Shown: positions 58,601-64,000 of the stretch, piece by piece | Numbering within the stretch: the first letter of the stretch is position 1 | Layout: each line of letters starts with the position of its first letter | Source of the DNA: JANYGM01 sp043764015 | GTDB lineage: Bacteria; Bacteroidota; Bacteroidia; Cytophagales; Thermonemataceae | Assembly (NCBI GenBank): GCA_043764015.1 | Contig: JAYUKY010000114.1 | Coordinates: forward strand, 29,782 to 93,781 | Direction of reading: 5' to 3' | Length of the DNA: 64,000 bases | Translations under genes and position numbers: made by a program | The notes under the pieces: model-generated | Told to the model about the DNA's origin: nothing | The model's database searches: none | What the model saw: only the letters and a program-made list of their open reading frames with translations

Positions 58601-59851
58601 ATGGATTTATTTGAGAAAATACAAGCTAATAGAGGTCCGTTAGGGCAACACTCAAAAGAGGCACACGGTTATTTTACTTTTCCAAAATTGGAAGGTGAAA
58701 TAGGCGCAAATATGAAATTTAGAGGAAAAGATGTGCTTACGTGGAGTTTGAACAACTATTTGGGGCTTGCTAATCACCCAGAAGTACGCAAAGCAGACAC
58801 AGACGCAACTGCGCAATACGGTATGGCGTACCCAATGGGCGCACGTATGATGACAGGAAACTCCAATCATCACGAAGATTTGGAAGCACGTCTTGCTAAA
58901 TTTGTAGAAAAAGAAGATTGCGTTTTGTTAAACTATGGCTATCAAGGAATTATGTCGTCTATTGATTGTTTAGTTGACCGTCACGACGTCATTGTTTATG
59001 ATGCGCTTTCTCACGCCTGCATCATTGATGGCGTGCGTTTACACATGGGCAAACGTTTTGTGTTTCCTCACAACGACCTTGCTAATCTAGAAAAACAACT
59101 ACAAAGAGCTGAAAAACTTACTGCGGAAAGCGGTGGTGCAATTCTTGTGATTACGGAAGGTGTTTTTGGTATGTCTGGCACGACAGGAGATTTGAATGGT
59201 ATTATTGCCTTGAAAGATAAATATAATTTCCGTTTGATGGTTGATGATGCACACGGTTTTGGCACAATGGGAACAACAGGCGCAGGAACGGGTGAGTTTT
59301 TGGGTTGTCAGGATGGTATTGATTTGTACTTTTCTACGTTTGCAAAATCTATGGCGAGTATTGGTGCATTTATAGCGGCTGATGCGCAGGTTTGTGATTA
59401 TATTCGTTATAATATTCGTTCTCAAATCTTTGCAAAATCTTTGCCTATGCCTATTGTCATTGGTGCTTTGAAACGCTTAGAATTGCTACAAACCAAGCCC
59501 GAACTTAAAGATAATCTTTGGAAAATTGTGAATGCTTTGCAAGATGGTTTTAGAAGTCGTGGTTTTAATATTGGTAAGACTAATTCACCCGTTACACCTG
59601 TTTATTTTGCAGGAGGAAAAGGAGAAGCTACAAAAATTGCAGTTGATTTGAGGGAAAATTATGGTATTTTCTGTTCTGTGGTAGCATATCCCGTTGTTCC
59701 AAAAGATGTTATCATTTTGCGTATCATTCCGACTGCCATACATACACTTGAAGACGTAGAACGTACTCTTGAGGCTTTCGTAGAAATTGGTGAAAAACTC
59801 AAGCAAGGCGTTTATAAAGGTGCTGAAGTAGTTGCACCTGCACTTTCTTAG
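58601..59851 (+). CDS. Serine-palmitoyltransferase-like alpha-oxoamine synthase
   Basis: A 416-residue PLP enzyme of the alpha-oxoamine synthase family (SPT, KBL, BioF, AlaS type). The PLP lysine is Lys249 in F-S-T-F-A-K-S-M; D-D-A-H-G-F-G is at 215-221 and the cofactor-stacking histidine at 138 (L-S-H-A-C). The family joins an amino acid and an acyl thioester with loss of CO2. In Cytophagales relatives such enzymes make the long-chain base of sphingolipids or, using cysteate, sulfonolipids. A-K-S-M replaces the commoner S-K-A-F beside the lysine. Substrate cannot be decided here. Confidence 0.9.
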   Translation: MDLFEKIQANRGPLGQHSKEAHGYFTFPKLEGEIGANMKFRGKDVLTWSLNNYLGLANHPEVRKADTDATAQYGMAYPMGARMMTGNSNHHEDLEARLAKFVEKEDCVLLNYGYQGIMSSIDCLVDRHDVIVYDALSHACIIDGVRLHMGKRFVFPHNDLANLEKQLQRAEKLTAESGGAILVITEGVFGMSGTTGDLNGIIALKDKYNFRLMVDDAHGFGTMGTTGAGTGEFLGCQDGIDLYFSTFAKSMASIGAFIAADAQVCDYIRYNIRSQIFAKSLPMPIVIGALKRLELLQTKPELKDNLWKIVNALQDGFRSRGFNIGKTNSPVTPVYFAGGKGEATKIAVDLRENYGIFCSVVAYPVVPKDVIILRIIPTAIHTLEDVERTLEAFVEIGEKLKQGVYKGAEVVAPALS

Positions 59852-59926
59852 TAGCAAAACTAGGATTTAAGGATTATAGAATTATTAGGATAATACATTG
59901 CTTATGTACCTAATTTCCTTAGCTTA

Positions 59927-59959
59927 AACTCTCCAAAAGTTCTAAACTTTTGGAGAGTT
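59927..59959. terminator. AACTCTCCAAAAGTT palindrome
   Basis: Perfect 15-bp arms with loop CTA. It lies between the SPT-like gene and the OmpH-like gene and belongs to the AACT...AGTT palindrome group. Confidence 0.7.
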
Positions 59960-59996
59960 AAATATTTAATAATTATTTTTAAAAACCTCCAAAGAA

Positions 59997-60608
59997 GTGA
60001 ATAAAATCTACCTAGGGGCTATTGCCCTTACATTTAGTCTTGCTGCTTGTCAGCCTGCAACAGACAAAAAAGATGTATCAAAAACATCAGAAACAAAAGT
60101 TGATAGCAAAAAAGTTGATGCTGAAATTGTTTATGTCAATTCTGATAGTCTTATCAAAAACTATGAGTTTTTTAAGAAAGCCGACAAAGAAATGGCTACA
60201 CGCAAATCTTCAGCAATGTCTGACTTGGAAACTCGTGGAATGGCTATCAAAAATGAGGAAACTGTCCTTATTCAACGTGCTAATAGTATGACTGTGGGTG
60301 ATTTGGAAGTTGCAAAACGTAATTTGCAAGCAAAAGCACAAAATTTTACGCAATATGAAGAGTCTGTGAGTAAGCAAGTAGGAGAAGAAGAACGCCAATT
60401 AGCAGAAAAAATGTCTAAAAATTTGGAAGATTTTATGAAACGCTACGCAGAAACAAACGGCTATAAAATGATTTTGAGCTACAAACAAGGTGCTACAATG
60501 TGGTACGCAGACCCAAAATTAGATATTACTGCGGCAGCTATCAAAGCTATCAATGAAGAATATAATAAACAATCTACTGCGCCAGCAACTACACCAGCAG
60601 TAAAATAA
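59997..60608 (+). CDS. OmpH/Skp-like chaperone as a lipoprotein
   Basis: A 203-residue protein beginning with GTG. The signal peptide ends in a lipobox L-A-A-C (cysteine at 18), so it should be a lipoprotein, unlike E. coli Skp, which is soluble. The rest resembles OmpH/Skp: D-A-E-I-V-Y-V-N-S-D-S-L, then a long helical hairpin with L-E-T-R-G-M-A-I-K-N-E-E and N-L-Q-A-K-A-Q-N-F-T-Q-Y-E, and a final beta part G-Y-K-M-I-L-S-Y-K-Q-G. Such proteins shield outer-membrane proteins in the periplasm. The start follows a palindrome by 37 bases. Confidence 0.85.
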   Translation: MNKIYLGAIALTFSLAACQPATDKKDVSKTSETKVDSKKVDAEIVYVNSDSLIKNYEFFKKADKEMATRKSSAMSDLETRGMAIKNEETVLIQRANSMTVGDLEVAKRNLQAKAQNFTQYEESVSKQVGEEERQLAEKMSKNLEDFMKRYAETNGYKMILSYKQGATMWYADPKLDITAAAIKAINEEYNKQSTAPATTPAVK

Positions 60609-60664
60609 GGTACGAAGTTTGAGGTTTTTTTAAGGTACGAAGTTTGAGGTACGAAGTACGAAAA
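60606..60664. repeat. GGTACGAAGTTTGAGG words
   Basis: Two copies of AAGGTACGAAGTTTGAGG, then GTACGAAGTACGAAAAA, right after the OmpH-like stop. The inverse words (ACTTCTTACTTCGTACC) occur at 60921-60940, on the other side of the repeat element. Confidence 0.7.
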
Positions 60665-60670
60665 ATACAG

Positions 60671-60907
60671 TTAGATAACGACATTGTTAATTTGTATTCA
60701 AGTCCCAGCGGGACGGCATATCTATAGCAATATAATTGTGGTTGTATTTGTATTCAGCTCCATAGGAGCGAAATGTTTATAAAAACACCCTTGCTGATGC
60801 CACTCCGCTGGAACTGAATACATTTTCTACTCAATTTTCTATAAATCTAGCAGTTGCTAGTTTCGCCCCGCTGGGGCTAAGTACAAATTATCAATGTCAC
60901 TATCTAA
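60671..60907. mobile_element. Repeat element with TTAGATAACGACATTG ends (copy 2, complete)
   Basis: 26-bp inverted ends, TTAGATAACGACATTGTTAA... (60671-60696) and the complement (60882-60907), 23 of 26 matching. The interior has several small hairpins with S/C-rich words (TCCCAGCGGGA, GCTCCATAGGAGC, GCCCCGCTGGGGC). Length 237 bp. No coding sequence. The outer flanks carry inverted GTACGAA words, so the whole may be a composite. Confidence 0.7.
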
Positions 60908-60960
60908 GTAAAAAAACTTGTACTTCTTACTTCGTACCTAAAACTTCAAATCTTAAAAAA

Positions 60961-61512
60961 ATGAAATATTCCATTGAATGGCTCAAAAACAAAATAAAAG
61001 AAGGAAAAAACTTTGATTATATTTATTTTTGGGGACATACAAGACCAGCAGATAATGTTGTCACGAAAACGTATTTTAGTCAGTGGTTTCCTATTGGCTT
61101 TTCTGAAAATGATGTACACTACAAAACAGCAGAGCATTATATGATGGCAAAAAAAGCTACTTTATTTGGTGATACAGAAATTTTAGCACAGATTTTGGCA
61201 GCAGAAACGCCTGATATTGCTAAATCATTGGGGAGAAAAGTACGCAATTTTGATGCAACACTTTGGGAAGAAAAAGCGTTTGATTACGTTACAGAAGGTA
61301 ATTTTTTGAAGTTTACGCAACACGAAAAACTAAAAGATTTTTTGATTTCCACGGGTAGTAGTGTGCTTGTGGAAGCAAGCCCTTATGATAAAATTTGGGG
61401 CATTGGTCTTTTGGAAAATGCTACAGAATCTCGTAATCCTGATACTTGGAAAGGTACTAATTTATTAGGCTTTGCTATTATGGAAGCAAGAGATTTGATT
61501 TTGAAAATGTAA
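60961..61512 (+). CDS. NADAR-family (YbiA-like) protein
   Basis: A 183-residue NADAR domain protein. Visible motifs are Y-F-W-G-H, F-S-Q-W-F-P, A-E-H-Y-M-M-A-K-K-A and S-P-Y-D-K-I-W-G-I-G near the end, with W-K-G-T-N-L-L-G. NADAR proteins bind ADP-ribose-like ligands: some cleave riboflavin-pathway intermediates, others remove ADP-ribose from guanine in DNA and act against DarT-type toxins. No DarT-like gene is adjacent. It lies alone behind a repeat element, 26 bases before the next small gene. Confidence 0.88.
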   Translation: MKYSIEWLKNKIKEGKNFDYIYFWGHTRPADNVVTKTYFSQWFPIGFSENDVHYKTAEHYMMAKKATLFGDTEILAQILAAETPDIAKSLGRKVRNFDATLWEEKAFDYVTEGNFLKFTQHEKLKDFLISTGSSVLVEASPYDKIWGIGLLENATESRNPDTWKGTNLLGFAIMEARDLILKM

Positions 61513-61537
61513 ATTTTTTAATAAATCTATTACGAAA

Positions 61538-61735
61538 ATGTATAAAACTATCAAAGGAATTTTTGAAAATGGACAAATTACTTTAGAAGAAACACCACCA
61601 ACTATTGAAAAAAGCGATGTTTATGTGATGTTTATGGAGAAATTTGAAGAGAAAACCATAAAAAAAGGAGTTCATTTGGGAAGCCTTGCCAACAAAGGAT
61701 ATAATATTCCTGATGATTTTAATGCTTCCATTTAA
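61538..61735 (+). CDS. Orphan antitoxin-like protein
   Basis: A 65-residue protein. The opening T-I-K-G-I-F-E-N-G-Q-I-T-L-E-E-T-P-P is the beta-strand start of small Bacteroidota antitoxin-like proteins (AbrB/DUF2281-like type); the C-terminal half, L-G-S-L-A-N-K-G-Y-N-I-P-D-D-F, is like the toxin-binding tail of those proteins. The usual PIN or RelE toxin does not follow: menB starts 47 bases downstream. It may have lost its partner. It begins 26 bases after NADAR. Confidence 0.6.
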   Translation: MYKTIKGIFENGQITLEETPPTIEKSDVYVMFMEKFEEKTIKKGVHLGSLANKGYNIPDDFNASI

Positions 61736-61781
61736 AAAAACTAATAAATACAAAAACAAATTTTATCATAATAACTAAAAT

Positions 61782-62603
61782 ATGACACAATTTAATTGGC
61801 AAACTATCAAAGAGTTTAAAGAAATTAAGTTTGATTTTTTTGAAGGAATTGGTAAAATAACCATCAACAGACCTCGCTACCGCAATGCCTTTACACCCCT
61901 GACCGTTATGGAAATGATGGAAGCAATGGATATGGCTCGCTACGACAATAATATTAATGTGGTGGTGCTTACTGGTGAAGGAGATAAGGCTTTTTGTAGT
62001 GGTGGCGACCAAAACGTCAAAGGAACTGGCGGCTACATTGGAGAAGATGGTGTACCACGCCTAAATGTCCTTGATTTGCAGAAAAAAATCCGCTCATTGC
62101 CTAAGCCTGTTGTGGCTATGGTAAATGGGTATGCTATTGGTGGCGGACACGTTTTGCACGTGGTTTGCGACCTTTCTATTGCCTCTGAAAATGCTATTTT
62201 TGGGCAAACTGGTCCAAAAGTAGGTAGTTTTGATGCTGGTTTTGGTTCTTCTTTTTTAGCTCGTATTGTAGGACAAAAAAAGGCGAGAGAAATCTGGTTT
62301 TTGTGTCGTCAGTATTCTGCGCAGGAGGCACTAGATATGGGACTTGTGAATAAAGTTGTGCCTTTTGACGAACTAGAAGCAGAAGTAGTACAATGGTGCA
62401 GAGAAATGCAGGCACTTAGCCCTATTGCCTTGCGTATGATAAAAGTAGGTATGAATGCAGAACTTGACGGACAAGCAGGCATACAAGAACTTGCAGGAAA
62501 TGCAACACTTTTATATTACCTCACAGAAGAGGCACAAGAAGGTAAAAAAGCCTTTTTGGAGAAGAGAAAGCCTAATTTTCAGCAATATCCAAAATTTCCT
62601 TAA
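61782..62603 (+). CDS. menB: 1,4-dihydroxy-2-naphthoyl-CoA synthase
   Basis: A 273-residue crotonase-family enzyme. It cyclises O-succinylbenzoyl-CoA to dihydroxynaphthoyl-CoA in menaquinone synthesis. Features: R-P-R-Y-R-N-A-F-T-P near 30, C-S-G-G-D-Q-N-V-K (67-75), N-G-Y-A-I-G-G-G-H oxyanion region and G-S-F-D-A-G-F-G-S-S-F near 148. The C-terminal F-L-E-K-R-K-P-N-F is typical of MenB. Other men genes are not adjacent. Quinone is needed by the NQR complex coded elsewhere in the window. Confidence 0.96.
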   Translation: MTQFNWQTIKEFKEIKFDFFEGIGKITINRPRYRNAFTPLTVMEMMEAMDMARYDNNINVVVLTGEGDKAFCSGGDQNVKGTGGYIGEDGVPRLNVLDLQKKIRSLPKPVVAMVNGYAIGGGHVLHVVCDLSIASENAIFGQTGPKVGSFDAGFGSSFLARIVGQKKAREIWFLCRQYSAQEALDMGLVNKVVPFDELEAEVVQWCREMQALSPIALRMIKVGMNAELDGQAGIQELAGNATLLYYLTEEAQEGKKAFLEKRKPNFQQYPKFP

Positions 62604-62772
62604 ATGGAATAAAATACCAAAGAGCCATTGCTTGTTTCTTCACAATTGATAAACGTGTTGTTTGTGAAGACACAAGCAGTGGATTTTTTTAAATGTTTTC
62701 AGATTACTTTTAAATACTATCAAAATTTTATGTATTTTTGTCTTGAATTTTTAGATAAAAACCTACAAAATA

Positions 62773-63213
62773 ATGAAAAATATACTTTTAATAATTGCTT
62801 TGATAGGTGTAATACTTGCTTCTTTGCCTTCCTATGCACAAACCACTAGCGGAACGCTGCAAAGTGAACGAGAAATTCTACTTGAAATTGTCAAGCAACA
62901 AACCAAACTATCAGAACAACAAGCCATTACCTCCACAAAAGTAGATAGCCTAGAAAAATCTGTCAAAGAACGTCTAGACCTACAAGCTAACTTTATGATA
63001 GCTCTAATGGCATTTATTGGTGTGCTTACTGCAGGTATGTTCAGTTTTATTGGGTTTATTTTGTGGGACAGAAAAACCACTAATGCGCCCATAAAAACCA
63101 AAGTAACAGCACTCCAAAAAGAAGTAAAGGAGCTTAAAGAAAGAGAAACTAAAATGGAACTTTATATCAAGCAAATCAGCCAAATAGACAACCGTTTTGC
63201 ACCTTTTAACTAA
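62773..63213 (+). CDS. Exported membrane protein with coiled coil
   Basis: A 146-residue protein with a signal peptide (ends S-Y-A-Q), a helical coiled-coil part (about 30-70, E-I-L-L-E-I-V-K-Q-Q-T-K-L-S-E-Q-Q), one membrane helix (about 75-100), then a Lys/Glu-rich coiled coil (110-146). Unknown function. It carries a TATTTTTG box (62733-62740) 33 bases upstream. It could be the last gene before the prophage or a host gene; nothing ties it to phage. Confidence 0.6.
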   Translation: MKNILLIIALIGVILASLPSYAQTTSGTLQSEREILLEIVKQQTKLSEQQAITSTKVDSLEKSVKERLDLQANFMIALMAFIGVLTAGMFSFIGFILWDRKTTNAPIKTKVTALQKEVKELKERETKMELYIKQISQIDNRFAPFN

Positions 63214-63228
63214 ATCAAAATTCTATAT

Positions 63229-63361
63229 TTAGATAACGACATTGATAATTTGTAACCTTTGTTTTAATACGCAGGGTATAAAACCCTGCGCTACTGATGT
63301 TAAACACATATTATTAACCAAAAATCAGTAACGTGGGGTTTTATACCCCACAAGTACAAAT
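63229..63361. repeat. Repeat element with TTAGATAACGACATTG end (copy 3, partial)
   Basis: The left end is the same 26 bp (63229-63254); the right end keeps only TACAAAT. Inside are hairpins CGCAGGGTATAAAACCCTGCG (as CGCAGGGT/ACCCTGCG arms) and GTGGGG...CCCCAC, and an ACTGAT/ATCAGT pair. Eleven bases later starts a phage gene, so it may mark the prophage border. Confidence 0.6.
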
Positions 63362-63372
63362 ACACCAAAATA

Positions 63373-63858
63373 ATGGGAGCAAACAAATTATTTGAACTGG
63401 CGACTAACTTAAGAAAAGTCGCCACCAACATCAAAAAGGAAGTGGCAATAACTGCCCTGAATCACTACAAAGATAAGTTTTTGGAAGGAAACGGCAAATG
63501 GGACGGTGTCAAGTGGGAAGATCCACAACGCAAAACCTACGAGCCTATTTTGCGGCAACAATCTAGCAAAAAAGGTGCGCCAAAACGCCCCAAATACCTG
63601 AAAGGCTACACAAAGCGGGACAAAACTCGTGCCACGCTGGTAGGAAAAGGCGTTTTATCTCGCAGCATTAAATACCGCATTGAAGCTTCTAAAATAGTGT
63701 TTTATTCTAATGTGCCGTATGCCAAAACGCACAATGATGGTGAGAAAGCAGGCAAAGGGGCAGGTTTTATGATGCCAAAAAGAACGTTTTTGGGTATGGA
63801 AAAAACGCTGGAAATCAAAATTGAAAATATCATTAAGAAAAATTTAAACACTCTTTAA
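63373..63858 (+). CDS. Mu-like phage virion morphogenesis protein
   Basis: A 161-residue basic protein, 28% Lys/Arg by eye. The family signs are Y-K-D-K-F-L-E-G-N-G-K-W-D-G-V-K-W near 30-45 and V-P-Y-A-K-T-H-N-D-G near 120, followed by M-P-K-R-T-F-L-G-M. Mu gpG/phage_tail_S proteins act in head or tail completion. It is richer in GC than its neighbours. A second phage-like gene begins 13 bases later, so this is the edge of a prophage whose rest is outside the window. Confidence 0.82.
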   Translation: MGANKLFELATNLRKVATNIKKEVAITALNHYKDKFLEGNGKWDGVKWEDPQRKTYEPILRQQSSKKGAPKRPKYLKGYTKRDKTRATLVGKGVLSRSIKYRIEASKIVFYSNVPYAKTHNDGEKAGKGAGFMMPKRTFLGMEKTLEIKIENIIKKNLNTL

Positions 63859-63871
63859 ACGAAAAAAAATA

Positions 63872-64000
63872 ATGAGTACAGTAGAGCAAATAGCCTATCA
63901 ACAGAAAGTAGTGAGTTCTTGGAATGATTTGATGGCGCATTGCCGCCACGAATCTGACGTTAATAACGCACTAGACAACCTGCACGCAAGTATGGAAATC
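63872..64000 (+). CDS. Partial phage-neighbour gene, cut by window end
   Basis: An open frame from ATG 63872 (M-S-T-V-E-Q-I-A-Y-Q-Q-K-V-V) with 43 codons and no stop. It is 13 bases after the morphogenesis gene on the same strand. The residues are too few to name a family; it is likely a prophage protein. Confidence 0.5.
   Translation, partial: MSTVEQIAYQQKVVSSWNDLMAHCRHESDVNNALDNLHASMEI

Noticed and set aside
1..64000. CRISPR array
   Set aside because: The many repeats are tandem 7-base words or palindromes without spacers of constant length, and no cas gene is present.
1..64000. tRNA or rRNA genes
   Set aside because: No cloverleaf with a GTTCRA-type loop and no rRNA core sequence was found by eye on either strand; a small RNA could still be missed.

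Overview
The window comes from an AT-rich member of the Bacteroidota, most likely a Cytophagales-type bacterium. The signs are: TTTG/TANNTTTG promoters (clearest before frr, htrA and the serine-palmitoyltransferase-like gene); a secreted protein with a type IX secretion (Por) sorting tail; Na+-pumping NQR subunits; menaquinone synthesis (menB); a bactofilin next to an M23 peptidase; a 7TMR-DISM/SpoIIE sensor-phosphatase; and many signal peptides ending at A-Q. TGA is used as a normal stop codon (for example by the DPP-IV and nhaD genes), so the code is standard. I found no rRNA, tRNA or CRISPR array. The genus is inference only.

Layout. 1-7.2 kb: cell-envelope and housekeeping genes (beta-helix-like surface protein cut by the window edge, MCE protein, murG, RluA-type pseudouridine synthase, DUF4834-like protein, frr, murF). 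7.4-13.6 kb: T9SS cargo with calcium-type repeats, polyprenyl diphosphate synthase, an ECF sigma/anti-sigma pair, a glycosyltransferase and a tiny membrane protein. 13.7-25.6 kb: sppA, nqrB-nqrA without the other nqr genes, a dienoyl-CoA-reductase-like SDR, the SpoIIE sensor, an LRR protein and DPP-IV. 25.7-33.7 kb: three envelope proteins, two unknown genes, htrA followed by a PD-(D/E)XK-like gene, and an SDR. 33.8-45.2 kb: a membrane STAND-NTPase/WD40 protein, PpiD, NhaD, an Rpn-type nuclease, a HigBA-like toxin-antitoxin cassette between two near-identical hairpins, M23 peptidase and bactofilin. 45.2-53 kb: clpB, thiL, an orphan DUF433 gene, then a run of a PARG-type macrodomain hydrolase, a full-length T4 Rnl2-like RNA ligase and an unknown helical protein. 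53.8-62.6 kb: methylmalonyl-CoA mutase small subunit, STAS-like protein, ABC ATPase, a gene graveyard (HEPN pseudogene, methyltransferase remnant joined to a second copy of the htrA 3' end), an SPT-like enzyme, an OmpH/Skp-like lipoprotein, NADAR, an orphan antitoxin-like gene and menB. The last 0.6 kb is the start of a Mu-like prophage tail/head morphogenesis cluster.

Between genes the window is packed with small non-coding elements: a 112-bp MITE with target-site duplication, three copies of an element with conserved 26-bp ends and different interiors, other inverted-repeat elements, strong palindromes at gene ends, and runs of short degenerate tandem words (GTGAATT, CGTAATT, GTACGAA types). 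The most interesting stretches are 50.4-53.0 kb (a possible RNA-repair/ADP-ribose operon) and 56.8-58.4 kb (decayed defence-like genes and a chimeric pseudogene).
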